A stretch of 64,000 bases of DNA. Origin: Qipengyuania citrea (GTDB lineage: Bacteria > Pseudomonadota > Alphaproteobacteria > Sphingomonadales > Sphingomonadaceae). Position numbers and translations under genes: made by a program. The notes under the pieces were generated by a model, which had not been told where the DNA came from, made no database searches, and saw only the letters and a program-made list of their open reading frames with translations. Below are positions 27,624 to 35,858 of the stretch, piece after piece. Every line of letters starts with the position of its first letter. Within the stretch, counting starts at the first letter, position 1. The DNA is taken from the NCBI RefSeq assembly GCF_024171405.1, contig NZ_JALJZT010000002.1, forward strand, positions 310,001-374,000, written 5' to 3'.

Positions 27624-28619
27624 TCAATCGAGTGAACGTATTTCCGCGTCGCTATAACCGCGCTCGCGCAGCTTGGCGAGCGCCTGCTCCGCCTGTCCAC
27701 GGGTGGCGAAGGGGCCGACCCGGACAAGCGCGAGATTGCCGCTGGTCTCGACATAGCCCTGGACCTCGCGCGCCAGCCGGTCGGCATTGGCGCGGACCGA
27801 AAAGGCCCCGAGTTGGACCGTGTAGGTCCCATCCGCGGTCACCGGGACCATCAGCGGTGCACGCGCTGGGCCGCCCTCGACCGCCATCGGCAGTTCGGGG
27901 CGGGTAACCGCGCTATCTTCGGCGGGAGCCGGCGAGCTATCGGGATCGTCCTGGGTCGGGGCCACCGCAGCTTCCTCGTCGGGGTCGAGCGTGGCGATAG
28001 CGCCGGGAACCGGCGCGGTGCCACTGACCTGTGCCTGCCTTGCATCCCCCAGCGGCGCCGAACCGCGTTCGGGCAAACGCCGCTTGAGCACTTCGAGCAG
28101 GCCCGCAGGCGTATCCATCCTCGGCGGTGCCTCGCCCCCGGCGCGCAGCTGCGCGCGTTGCTCTTCGGGCGGATTGACCCGGCGCATCCGCACCGGCGCA
28201 CCTTCGCCAATGCCCAGCTGCGCCAAAGCCGCTTCGGAAAGCGAGACGAGGCGGTCGTTGGTCATCGGTCCGCGCCGTTCGATCCGGACGAGCACGGTGC
28301 GTCCCGTATCGAGCGCGGTGATCTCGACATAGCTGGGTAGCGGCAATGTGCGGTGCGCGCCCGTGACGCCCGCAGCGCCGGGCTCGTCGACGGTGGCATA
28401 GCCCACCTGGTCGTAATTCATCGTGTCGACCGGGGTGTAGGTGACACCGTCCACCGTGAACGGATCGCCGACCACCACCGGATAATCCGCCGCCGGTCCG
28501 TTCGCGATCGAACGCTCCACCGGACGGGAAGCAGTCTGCGCAGTGCTGGCGCAGGCGCCGAGGCTGAGCAGCGCGAGACCCGCGACCGAGGCGAACGATA
28601 TCCTAATTGGCAATCTCAT
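27624..28619 (-). CDS. rlpA: RlpA-like septal lipoprotein with SPOR domain
   Basis: A 331-residue predicted lipoprotein (lipobox LSLGAC, Cys23). A double-psi beta-barrel (RlpA-like) domain spans about residues 60-145 (LPSYVEITALDTGRTVLVRI), then a low-complexity Pro/Ala/Glu linker, then a C-terminal SPOR domain from about 263 (GTYTVQLGAFSVRANADRLA) that binds denuded septal glycan. RlpA enzymes are lytic transglycosylases in some bacteria; activity here is inferred. The start overlaps the mltB-like stop by 17 bases, and dac follows. Confidence 0.88.
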   Translation of the reverse strand: MRLPIRISFASVAGLALLSLGACASTAQTASRPVERSIANGPAADYPVVVGDPFTVDGVTYTPVDTMNYDQVGYATVDEPGAAGVTGAHRTLPLPSYVEITALDTGRTVLVRIERRGPMTNDRLVSLSEAALAQLGIGEGAPVRMRRVNPPEEQRAQLRAGGEAPPRMDTPAGLLEVLKRRLPERGSAPLGDARQAQVSGTAPVPGAIATLDPDEEAAVAPTQDDPDSSPAPAEDSAVTRPELPMAVEGGPARAPLMVPVTADGTYTVQLGAFSVRANADRLAREVQGYVETSGNLALVRVGPFATRGQAEQALAKLRERGYSDAEIRSLD

Positions 28620-29625
28620 CTGCCAGCAGCCCTACACTCATCGCGTAATAGTTCGAGCAATTATACTCGAGGATCACCCGATAATTCGAGGTTAAGAGCC
28701 AGGCCGGTGTTCCCGGACCGTCGGGCTGGAACAGCGTGACGAGTGTATTCTCGTCGAGCGCGCGCTGGGGCTGGACGCCCAATGCACGCCATTCGGCCAC
28801 GGTCTTGTAGACACTGTGCCGCTCGTGGACCCGCGAACACACCGGCGCGACGATGCGCGTGCGATGCGCAGCGACATCGAAGCCCGAGGGCAGGTAAGCG
28901 CGCACACCCCAGGGCTGGCCGGTGCGCCACCCGGCATCGCGGAAGTAGTTCGCGATCGAGGCCAGCGCATCGGCGCCGTTGTTCATGATGTCGGCGCGCC
29001 CGTCGCCATTGCCGTCGGCGGCCAGCCGCAGATAGACCGAAGGCAGGAATTGCGGATTGCCGAAGGCGCCCGCCCAGCTGCCCTTGAGTTCGGAGCGTGA
29101 ATAACCCTTGTCGGCCACTTTCATCAGAGCGACCCACTCGCTCGAGAAGAGCTCGCGGCGGCGCCCTTCCCACGCGAGTGTTGCCAAGGCCTGCGACAGG
29201 TCGAACCCGCCCTTTACCGCGCCATAAGCGGTTTCATGCCCCCAGATCGCGACCAGAACCTCGCTGGGGACGCCATATTCGCGCTCTATCGCGCGCAGCG
29301 ATCCCGACCAGCTTGCGCGCGCGTCACGGCCGCCGCGAATCCGCGCCGCATCGACATGCGAGGCGATGTATGGCGCGAGCGGCGGATAGCCCGTGCTGGT
29401 GGGCGCGCCGGGTTGGCCGCGATCGAGTTCGATCACCCGGTAATTGGGCGCGAGCCCCGCGGTCATACGCTGGAGCGTGCCCTCGCCCACCCCTTCGGCC
29501 CTGGCCCGCGCCATGAGCAGCTGGAGGTAGGCGTCGAAGCTCAAGCCCTCCTGCGCCTGGGCGGGGATGGCGGGAAGCGAAAGGGCGATGGCCCCGAGGG
29601 CAGCGAGCAAGCGTCGGAAAATCAT
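28603..29625 (-). CDS. MltB-type lytic murein transglycosylase
   Basis: Cleaves the MurNAc-GlcNAc bond in peptidoglycan. The 340-residue protein has a signal peptide (cleavage near PAQA, residue 24). The catalytic Glu lies in AIWGHETAYG. Family landmarks are GSWAGAFGNPQFLPSVYLR, DGNGDGRADIMNNGADALAS and SNYRVILEYNCSNYYAMSVG at the C-terminus. It is the first gene of the leftward envelope-replication operon. The tRNA-Ser gene lies divergently upstream. Confidence 0.93.
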   Translation of the reverse strand: MIFRRLLAALGAIALSLPAIPAQAQEGLSFDAYLQLLMARARAEGVGEGTLQRMTAGLAPNYRVIELDRGQPGAPTSTGYPPLAPYIASHVDAARIRGGRDARASWSGSLRAIEREYGVPSEVLVAIWGHETAYGAVKGGFDLSQALATLAWEGRRRELFSSEWVALMKVADKGYSRSELKGSWAGAFGNPQFLPSVYLRLAADGNGDGRADIMNNGADALASIANYFRDAGWRTGQPWGVRAYLPSGFDVAAHRTRIVAPVCSRVHERHSVYKTVAEWRALGVQPQRALDENTLVTLFQPDGPGTPAWLLTSNYRVILEYNCSNYYAMSVGLLADEIAN

Positions 29626-29710
29626 GCGCTGATTGTCGCAGAGCGAAGCTGAACGGCAAGTGTCATTCGTCGTTTACGGGAAACCTCCCGTCCCTGTTCC
29701 TGGAAATGCG

Positions 29711-29738
29711 TGACAAGCCGCGGCGATTTGACTAGCTA
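29711..29738 (+). promoter_or_regulatory. Candidate promoter of the tRNA-Ser gene
   Basis: TGACAA (29711-29716), a 16-base spacer and TAGCTA (29733-29738), with the mature tRNA 5' end 14 bases downstream. This fits a housekeeping promoter by position and spacing only. Confidence 0.4.
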
Positions 29739-29751
29739 GCGCCGCGCTCGC

Positions 29752-29841
29752 GGAGAGGTGGCAGAGCGGTTGAATGCACCGGTCTTGAAAACCGGCAAGG
29801 GTGCAAGCCCTTCGTGGGTTCGAATCCCACCCTCTCCGCCA
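29752..29841 (+). tRNA. tRNA-Ser, anticodon UGA
   Basis: Class II tRNA of 90 bases. The acceptor stem GGAGAGG pairs with CCTCTCC, followed by discriminator G and an encoded CCA (29839-29841). The anticodon stem CCGGT/ACCGG has loop CTTGAAA, with anticodon TGA at 29786-29788. The long variable arm CAAGGGTGCAAGCCCTT is typical of serine tRNAs, and the T-loop is GTTCGAATC. It reads UCA codons. Confidence 0.97.
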
Positions 29842-29851
29842 CGATCCCCGG

Positions 29852-30037
29852 TCAGTCCTTGTCGCCCGGTTTGCGGACCAGCGACTGGGCCTTGCGATCG
29901 CCCTTCGGATAGTCCTCCGGATCGATCGATGACTGGTTCTGCAATGCCTTGTGATCCTTGATCGTCTTGCTGTCATCGGCGTCCTGCGCCGCGTCGTCCT
30001 GGGCTTGCGGGGTATCGCGTTCGGGAATGGTCATCAT
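29852..30037 (-). CDS. Small acidic hydrophilic protein, unknown function
   Basis: A 61-residue protein starting MMTIPERDTPQAQDDAAQDA, very rich in Asp, Glu, Gln and Lys, with no hydrophobic segment; it is probably intrinsically disordered and cytoplasmic. AGGAG sits six bases before the second ATG (30034), which may be the real start. It lies 44 bases downstream of the KefB-type gene and ends ten bases from the tRNA-Ser. No family is recognised. The strong ribosome-binding site supports a real gene. Confidence 0.6.
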   Translation of the reverse strand: MMTIPERDTPQAQDDAAQDADDSKTIKDHKALQNQSSIDPEDYPKGDRKAQSLVRKPGDKD

Positions 30038-30081
30038 GGTCTCCTTTTCCCACCAACGCCCGTCATGCCGACAAGTTGCGT

Positions 30082-31941
30082 CTAGCGGCCCCGCGCGGCG
30101 ATCTCGTCCATCGCCTCGCGCAGCTTGGGGTCCCATTCGGCCTTGAGTTCCCTGATCTTGGCGAGCAGTTCCTCGTTCTCGTAGGCAGGGATGTCGAGCC
30201 GGTAGGTATCGGCCACCTCGCGCATCGAGGTCCGGTCCATCGTCTCGAAGGCCTCCACCATGGCGATGGCGGACTGGCGATCGAAGCCCAGCGCCTCATA
30301 GACCGAGCGGCCCATCCGCAGGCTGCTGTCATAGGTTTCGCGCACGATGTCGCGGCAGCCCATCGCCCACAGGTGATAGACATGGTCGCGGTCCTTCGCG
30401 CGCGCGACGACGTGCAATTGCGGGAAGTTGGCGCAGGCATAGCGCACCAGCTTGTCGATCTGCTCGCGCTCGTCGAGCGCTACTACGAGGATACGCGCGC
30501 GTTCGATCCCCGCGCTGGCGAGCAGGTCGGGCCGGGTGGCGTCGCCGTAATAGGTCGAGACGCCGAACTTCTTCAGGACCTCGAGATGCTCGCTGTTGTA
30601 GTCGATCACCGTGGCGCGGTGGCCCGAGGCATCGAGCATCCGGTCGACGATCCCGCCGACCCGCCCGCGCCCGGCGATGATGATCGGGTTGTCCTCGTCG
30701 ATCGCATCGGCCTCGCGGTCGCGCTGCCCCGCGTAATAGGCATGTGCGATCAGTTTGTCATAGGCGATGAACAACAGCGGGGTGACGAGCATGGTCAACG
30801 CGACGATGAGCAAGAGCTGGGCCGCGAACTCGGGGGCAAAGACCGCATTGGCGACGCCGAAGGCGATCAGCACGAAGGCGAACTCGCCCGCCTGCGGGAG
30901 GCTGAGGCAGAACAGCCACAGCGCCTGCCGCCGCAGCCCGTAGAGCCAGCCGACGACCAGCAGCACCGCCATCTTGGCGGCAATGGTGACCGCGGCCCAG
31001 AACAGCACCGAATCCCAGATCGTCGCGGCGAGGCCGAAGTCGATCCCCGCCCCCACGGTGATGAAGAACAGGCCCAGCAGCAGCCCCTTGAACGGGTTGA
31101 TGTCGCTTTCGAGCTCGTGGCGGTACTCGCTGGTCGCAAGCACCACGCCGGCGATGAAGGCGCCGAGCGCGGGCGAGAGGCCGACCAGCGACATCAGCAA
31201 CGCGATCCCGATCACCACCACCAGCGCGGCGGCGGTGAACAGTTCGCGCAGATTTGCGCGGGCGATGTAGCGGAACAGCGGGCGGATCGCGAAGATGCCG
31301 ATCGCGATCACCGCCGCAACCGCGCCTACGCGGGTCGCCGCCGCTACCCAGATCGACATGGGCGCGGTGAGGTCGATCCCGCCATGCGCCCCGCCCTCGC
31401 CGTGACTTGTGGCCAGTGACGCAAGCTCGGGCAGCGCGAGCAGCGGCACCAGCGCGAGGATCGGGATGACTGCGACATCCTGCACCAGCAGCACCGAGAA
31501 GCTGGCCTCGCCGCCCTGTGTGCGCATCAGCCCCTTTTCGGTCAGCGTCTGGACGATGATCGCGGTCGAGCTCAGCGCGAGGACCATGCCGACCGCCAGC
31601 GCGGTCTGCCAGGGTTGGTCGGCGAGCAGCGCGATACCGGTCAGCACCAGCGTGGTCAGCACCACCTGCCCGCCGCCGAGTCCGGCGAGCTTGCCGCGCA
31701 TCGCCCACAGCCGCTTGGGTTCCATTTCGAGCCCGATGATGAACAGCATCATCACCACGCCGAATTCGGCGAACACCTGCAGCGCCTCGACATCGACCGA
31801 CAGCGCTGCGAGCAGCGGCGCTATCGCCATGCCTGCAAGCAGGTAGCCGAGCACCGAGCCAAGCCCGAGGCGGGTGGCCAGCGGCACCGCGAGGACCCCG
31901 GCCAGGAGGATCAGGAAAGCCAGGATCAGGAAACCGGTCAC
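30082..31941 (-). CDS. KefB/KefC-type monovalent cation:proton antiporter (CPA2) with RCK domain
   Basis: A 619-residue membrane antiporter. About twelve helices fill residues 1-390, with the CPA2 motif SSTAIIVQTLTEKG. An RCK-N nucleotide-binding domain starts near 405 (IIIAGRGRVGGIVDRML; VIDYNSEHLEVLKKFG; YYGDATRPDLL). No C-terminal TrkA-C domain is evident. Related proteins extrude K+ in exchange for H+ during electrophile stress or pH change; ligand and ion are inferred. The GTG start lies 37 bases after the lpd stop. Confidence 0.9.
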   Translation of the reverse strand: MTGFLILAFLILLAGVLAVPLATRLGLGSVLGYLLAGMAIAPLLAALSVDVEALQVFAEFGVVMMLFIIGLEMEPKRLWAMRGKLAGLGGGQVVLTTLVLTGIALLADQPWQTALAVGMVLALSSTAIIVQTLTEKGLMRTQGGEASFSVLLVQDVAVIPILALVPLLALPELASLATSHGEGGAHGGIDLTAPMSIWVAAATRVGAVAAVIAIGIFAIRPLFRYIARANLRELFTAAALVVVIGIALLMSLVGLSPALGAFIAGVVLATSEYRHELESDINPFKGLLLGLFFITVGAGIDFGLAATIWDSVLFWAAVTIAAKMAVLLVVGWLYGLRRQALWLFCLSLPQAGEFAFVLIAFGVANAVFAPEFAAQLLLIVALTMLVTPLLFIAYDKLIAHAYYAGQRDREADAIDEDNPIIIAGRGRVGGIVDRMLDASGHRATVIDYNSEHLEVLKKFGVSTYYGDATRPDLLASAGIERARILVVALDEREQIDKLVRYACANFPQLHVVARAKDRDHVYHLWAMGCRDIVRETYDSSLRMGRSVYEALGFDRQSAIAMVEAFETMDRTSMREVADTYRLDIPAYENEELLAKIRELKAEWDPKLREAMDEIAARGR

Positions 31942-31978
31942 GCTGTCATCCCCCTCGCGCCGCGGCGCGTGTCAGGCC

Positions 31979-33394
31979 TCAGATATGAAGCGCGCGGCCA
32001 TAGCTCGCAAGCACGCTCTCATGCATCGATTCGCTGATCGTGGGATGCGGGAACACCGTCTGCATCAGCTCGGCCTCGGTGGTCTCGAGCGTCTTGCCGA
32101 CGACGAAGCCCTGGATCATCTCGGTGACTTCGGCGCCGATCATATGCGCGCCGAGCAGTTCGCCGGTCTTCGCATCGAACACGGTCTTCACGAAGCCCTC
32201 GGCCTCGCCCAGCGCGATCGCCTTGCCGTTGCCGATGAAGGGGAAGGTGCCCGCCTTCACTGCGTGACCCGCTTCCTTCGCCTTCGCCTCGGTCAGTCCG
32301 ACGCTGGCGATTTGCGGGCGGCAATAGGTGCAGCCCGGGATGTTGGCGCGGTCGAGCGGGTGCGGGTGGACGTCCTTATTGCCCAGCTCCTTGGCGATGG
32401 CTTCGGCTGTGGTGACGCCCTCGTGGCTCGCCTTGTGCGCCAGCCACGGGCCCGGCGTGCAGTCGCCGATCGCCCACAGGCCCTTCGATTTGGTGCGGCC
32501 GTAATCGTCGATCTGGATGAAGCCGCGGTCCATTTCGGCCAGCTTTTCCAGCCCGACATTCTCGGTGTTGGGCACGATGCCGATCGCGGTGATGCAATGG
32601 CTGAACTCGGTCTCGGTTACCTTGCCCTTGCTGTCCTTGATCTTGGCGGTCACGCCCTTGGCGGTGACCTTGAGGTCCTCGACCCCCGCGCCGGTCATGA
32701 TCGTCATGCCCTGCTTGGTCAGGCTCTTCTCGAGGAAGGCGGAGACGTCCGCGTCCTCGACCGGCACCACGCGGTCGAGCATTTCGACCACGGTCACGTC
32801 GACGCCCATGTCGTTGTAGAAGCTGGCGAACTCGATCCCGATTGCGCCGCTGCCGATTACCAGCAACTTTGTGGGCATTTCCTTGGGCGTCATCGCGTGG
32901 CGGTAGGTCCATACGCGTTCGCCGTCCGCCGGGGCGAAGGGCAGGTCGCGTGCGCGCGCGCCGGTGGCGACGATCACATGCTTGGCGGTGAGCTTCTCCT
33001 CGCCCTTCTCGCCCTTCACGGTCAGGCTGGTGGGGCCGGTCAGCGTGCCCTCGCCCATATGCACCGCGATCTTGTTCTTCTTCATCAGGTGCGTGACGCC
33101 CTGGTTGAGCTGCTTCGCCACTCCGCGGCTGCGCTTGACCACCGCCTCGAGATCGGCCTCGATCGCGCCTGCGATCTTGAGCCCGTAATCCTTGGCGTGC
33201 TGCGCATAATGCAGGATCTCGGCTGAACGCAGCAGCGCCTTGGTCGGGATGCAGCCCCAGTTGAGGCAGATCCCGCCGAGCAGTTCGCGTTCGACGATGG
33301 CGGTCTTGAGCCCCAGCTGCGCGCAGCGGATCGCCGCGACATAGCCGCCCGGGCCGCTGCCGAGCACGATGACGTCGTATTTGGTGTCAGCCAT
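31979..33394 (-). CDS. lpdA: Dihydrolipoyl dehydrogenase (E3)
   Basis: FAD enzyme that reoxidises dihydrolipoyl groups of 2-oxoacid dehydrogenase complexes, making NADH. The 471-residue protein has an FAD motif (LGSGPGGYVAAIRCAQLG), the redox disulfide CLNWGC in GGICLNWGCIPTKALL, an NAD motif (VIGSGAIGIEFASFYNDMG) and the C-terminal catalytic HPTISE. It lies on the same strand downstream of pdhC and a thioesterase, so it probably serves pyruvate dehydrogenase. E1 genes are not in the window. Confidence 0.96.
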   Translation of the reverse strand: MADTKYDVIVLGSGPGGYVAAIRCAQLGLKTAIVERELLGGICLNWGCIPTKALLRSAEILHYAQHAKDYGLKIAGAIEADLEAVVKRSRGVAKQLNQGVTHLMKKNKIAVHMGEGTLTGPTSLTVKGEKGEEKLTAKHVIVATGARARDLPFAPADGERVWTYRHAMTPKEMPTKLLVIGSGAIGIEFASFYNDMGVDVTVVEMLDRVVPVEDADVSAFLEKSLTKQGMTIMTGAGVEDLKVTAKGVTAKIKDSKGKVTETEFSHCITAIGIVPNTENVGLEKLAEMDRGFIQIDDYGRTKSKGLWAIGDCTPGPWLAHKASHEGVTTAEAIAKELGNKDVHPHPLDRANIPGCTYCRPQIASVGLTEAKAKEAGHAVKAGTFPFIGNGKAIALGEAEGFVKTVFDAKTGELLGAHMIGAEVTEMIQGFVVGKTLETTEAELMQTVFPHPTISESMHESVLASYGRALHI

Positions 33395-33571
33395 GATTCG
33401 TCTCTGTAATCTCTCGTTTGGTCGCAGACATGGACCGGGTATTACACGGTCCAGGCGAAGAAAATCCGTGGCGCGCGGGACCGCGAATTGCGGCGGTCCG
33501 GAGCGGGGAATGAGTACGGCTCATGCGGGTGCGTATCGCATGGGCCCGGGCCTGTAGGACAGCGCTCATAG

Positions 33572-33596
33572 CCCCTCTCCCCTCGCGGGAGAGGGG
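33572..33596. repeat. GC-rich hairpin repeat in the 230-base thioesterase-lpd gap
   Basis: A 10-bp perfect inverted repeat, CCCCTCTCCC and GGGAGAGGGG, around the loop CTCGC. It is followed by another GGGGAGAGGGGG copy at 33600-33611. The shape and sequence resemble dispersed intergenic palindromes seen in many proteobacterial genomes. It may end transcription or process mRNA between the thioesterase and lpd. Nothing else is recognised in 33395-33624. Confidence 0.6.
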
Positions 33597-33624
33597 GTGG
33601 GGAGAGGGGGCTCCGACATTCCTA

Positions 33625-34002
33625 TCAAGCCCACCGCTCCGCCACCGCGCGGGGCCGGTCGTTTTCGTCGAGCAGGACGAATTTGAACGTGCCTTGCGCC
33701 ACTCGGGTTTCGGCCTCGCCATTACGCTCGCGCCCGATCGCTTCGGCAGTGATGGTGAGCGAGGTGGTGCCGGTTGCGGCGATATCGCAATAGACCGACA
33801 ACTCGTCGCCCACCCGCATCGCGCCGGGAAAGGCGAAATCACTTGCCGAGACGACCACCGCCTTGCCCTTCCCCTCGCGGCTCGCAAGCGACCCTGCGCC
33901 GAGCGCCATCTGGCTCATCAGCCACCCGCCGAATACCCCGCCATAGGGGTTGAGGTCAGTCGGCATGGCCGTAATGCGGATTTGGGGGAAGCGGTCAGTC
34001 AT
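33625..34002 (-). CDS. Acyl-CoA thioesterase, hot-dog fold (YciA type)
   Basis: A 125-residue hot-dog-fold thioesterase that hydrolyses acyl-CoA. It starts [20 protein letters not shown]; the MPTDLNPYGGVFGGWLMSQM segment holds the catalytic Asp and the acyl-CoA contact Gly residues seen in YciA/BACH enzymes. The ATG 34002 start overlaps the stop of the upstream membrane gene by eight bases. Substrate chain length is not predictable. Confidence 0.88.
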   Translation of the reverse strand: MTDRFPQIRITAMPTDLNPYGGVFGGWLMSQMALGAGSLASREGKGKAVVVSASDFAFPGAMRVGDELSVYCDIAATGTTSLTITAEAIGRERNGEAETRVAQGTFKFVLLDENDRPRAVAERWA

Positions 34003-34408
34003 TTTCGATCTGCTGTCGATCATCAGCATGAAGGACATACCACAGTGCTGCGGACAGAAGCCCAGCTGGCAAACCAAGAAGTGGTCCCATGACCAGAGAA
34101 AACAGGTCGGGCGTCGAAAAGAGGAATAGCAGGGATACCGACAGTATCCCTGCTATCGCACCGAGACCAAGAACCTTCCAAATATCCTCGTGCCAGTTCA
34201 TATTTTTGGCAAGAGTCCACGCCGGCAGACCAAACACGAGCCCCCCAGTGCAGGCCAAAGGAAAAGTGATGCCAAACGCAAGCATGTAAAGCTCGAAAGG
34301 AGGGCTTTCGCCGTCGAGTGCCAAGAGGATCAGAAAATAGATCGGCATCACCATCGCTAGTGCCGCCGCTACGAGGAAGAAGCGGCCGATTTTGACCAGA
34401 ATTTTCAA
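33995..34408 (-). CDS. Low-GC integral membrane protein, unknown function
   Basis: A 137-residue protein with four hydrophobic segments (about 8-30, 40-63, 78-98 and 103-128) and a charged C-terminus ([11 protein letters not shown]). It starts at TTG 34408, inside the pdhC stop (TTGA), and ends eight bases into the thioesterase gene, so it is coupled at both ends. Its DNA is visibly AT-richer than its neighbours, suggesting recent acquisition or relaxed constraint. It contains a 13-bp perfect inverted repeat at 34126-34156. No family is recognised. Confidence 0.7.
   Translation of the reverse strand: MKILVKIGRFFLVAAALAMVMPIYFLILLALDGESPPFELYMLAFGITFPLACTGGLVFGLPAWTLAKNMNWHEDIWKVLGLGAIAGILSVSLLFLFSTPDLFSLVMGPLLGLPAGLLSAALWYVLHADDRQQIEND
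34126..34156. repeat. 13-bp perfect inverted repeat inside the membrane-protein gene
   Basis: ATAGCAGGGATAC (34126-34138), loop CGACA, and GTATCCCTGCTAT (34144-34156). It lies within the coding sequence for [12 protein letters not shown] of the low-GC membrane protein. A stem this long inside coding sequence is unlikely by chance and could fold strongly in mRNA. Confidence 0.8.
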
Positions 34409-35727
34409 ACCACCAGCCCCATCGGGTTCTCACAAAGCTGCTGGAAGGCTTCCATCAGCCGCGCGCCGTCGGCGCCGTCGATGGCGCGGTGGTCGAAGCT
34501 GCCGGTGGCGCTCATCACCGTGGCGACGCCCAATGCGCCGTCGATCACATGCGGGCGCTGTTCGCCTGCGCCGACCGCGAGGATCATCGCCTGCGGCGGG
34601 TTGATCACCGCGTCGAACTGCTTGGTGCCGAACATGCCGAGATTGGACAGGCTGGCGGTGCCGCCCTGGTATTCCTGCGGCTGCAGCTTGTTGTCCTTCG
34701 CCTTGGTCGCCAGTTCCTTCATCTCGGTGCTGATCTGCGCGAGACCCTTCCTGCCCGCATCGCGGATAATCGGGGTGATCAGGCCCGAGGGCGCGGCGAC
34801 CGCGACCGAGATATCCTCGCGCGAATACTGGTACAGCTCGTCGCCCTGGAAGCTGACATTACATGCCGGAACGCGCTGGAGCGCGCGAGCGAGCGCCTTG
34901 ATCAGCAGGTCGTTGACCGAGAGCTTGACGCCATCGGCTTCGAGGCTGGCATTGAGCTGCTTGCGCAGGTCGAGCAGCGCATCGAGCCGCACATCGACAG
35001 TGAGATAGATATGCGGGATCGTCTGCTTGGCTTCGGTCAGGCGGCGCGCGATGACCTTGCGGACATTGTTGAGCTTGGTCGCTTCATAAGGCGCATCGAG
35101 ATCGCCGCCGAGCGTCGCGGGCCTGGGCGGCGCGCTGGCTGCGGGCGCGGACGCTTCGGCCTTGGCGGGGGCCGCCCCGGCTTCGAGCCCTTCGACATCG
35201 GCCTTGATGATCCGGCCGCGCGGGCCGGAGCCGGTCACCTCCGCAAGATCGACGCCCTTCTGCTCGGCGATCCGGCGCGCAAGCGGTGAGGCGATGATGC
35301 GATCCTTGTCCGTCGCCCCAGCGGAAGCTGGGGTCGCTTTCGGTTGCGCGGAGCTGTCGGCGGTCCCAGCTTTCGCTGGGACGACGTCCGTTTTTTCGGA
35401 CTTAGCGGGGGTGGCTTCTGTCTCGCTTTCCGCTTCGCTTGCCGTATCCGCCGGCGCGGCAGCGGCCGCTTCGTCGAGATCCTCGCCTTCCTCGGCGAGC
35501 ATCGCGATCACGGTGCCGACCTTTACGCCCTCGCTGCCTTCCTCGACTGCGATGCTGGCAATCGTGCCTTCATCGACCGCTTCGAATTCCATCGTCGCCT
35601 TGTCGGTTTCGATCTCGGCCATGATGTCGCCGGCCTCGACCTTGTCCCCCGGCTTTACCAGCCATTTGGCGAGCGTGCCCTCCTCCATGGTGGGCGACAG
35701 GGCGGGCATCTTGATCGGCGTGGGCAT
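34405..35727 (-). CDS. pdhC: Pyruvate dehydrogenase E2, dihydrolipoamide acetyltransferase
   Basis: Transfers acetyl groups from the lipoyl arm to CoA. The 440-residue protein has an N-terminal lipoyl domain ([20 protein letters not shown]; lipoyl Lys in ETDKATMEF), an Ala/Glu-rich linker (about 85-140), a peripheral-subunit-binding domain ([19 protein letters not shown]) and a catalytic domain ending [14 protein letters not shown] with the active-site His and Asp. The linker is unusual: it includes [12 protein letters not shown] and [12 protein letters not shown], which are translated copies of a palindromic REP-like element. A coupled membrane gene follows. Confidence 0.95.
   Translation of the reverse strand: MPTPIKMPALSPTMEEGTLAKWLVKPGDKVEAGDIMAEIETDKATMEFEAVDEGTIASIAVEEGSEGVKVGTVIAMLAEEGEDLDEAAAAAPADTASEAESETEATPAKSEKTDVVPAKAGTADSSAQPKATPASAGATDKDRIIASPLARRIAEQKGVDLAEVTGSGPRGRIIKADVEGLEAGAAPAKAEASAPAASAPPRPATLGGDLDAPYEATKLNNVRKVIARRLTEAKQTIPHIYLTVDVRLDALLDLRKQLNASLEADGVKLSVNDLLIKALARALQRVPACNVSFQGDELYQYSREDISVAVAAPSGLITPIIRDAGRKGLAQISTEMKELATKAKDNKLQPQEYQGGTASLSNLGMFGTKQFDAVINPPQAMILAVGAGEQRPHVIDGALGVATVMSATGSFDHRAIDGADGARLMEAFQQLCENPMGLVV
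35311..35336 (+). repeat. REP-like palindromic unit 1, inside pdhC
   Basis: A 26-base unit with stem CCCCAGC (35316-35322) and GCTGGGG (35327-35333) around the loop GGAA. It matches the reverse complement of unit 2 at most positions and lies in the pdhC linker frame (encoding [11 protein letters not shown]). Confidence 0.75.
35361..35386 (-). repeat. REP-like palindromic unit 2, inverted, inside pdhC
   Basis: A 26-base unit with stem GTCCCAGC (35363-35370) and GCTGGGAC (35375-35382) around a four-base loop. It is inverted relative to unit 1, with 24 bases between them, giving a head-to-head doublet like REPIN/BIME elements. On the pdhC strand it encodes DVVPAKAGT. Confidence 0.75.
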
Positions 35728-35858
35728 GGTCTGACGTTACGTCCTCGCTGGGGAGAGAGTTGTGCCGCGACCTCTGCCGAAGATGCCTCTGCGCTGCAAG
35801 GTCCTTGCGCAGAATACGAATTTACGGGTAACCCGCGCGCAAGGATCGGGGAGCAATT

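Noticed and set aside
29752-29841. tRNA-Ser as an integration site of a genomic island
   Set aside because: No integrase, direct repeat of the tRNA 3' end or atypical gene block is seen on either side.
30076-31419. 447-residue + frame opposite the KefB-type gene
   Set aside because: His/Asp/Arg-rich low-complexity translation typical of an antisense shadow; the minus frame has clear membrane helices and an RCK motif.
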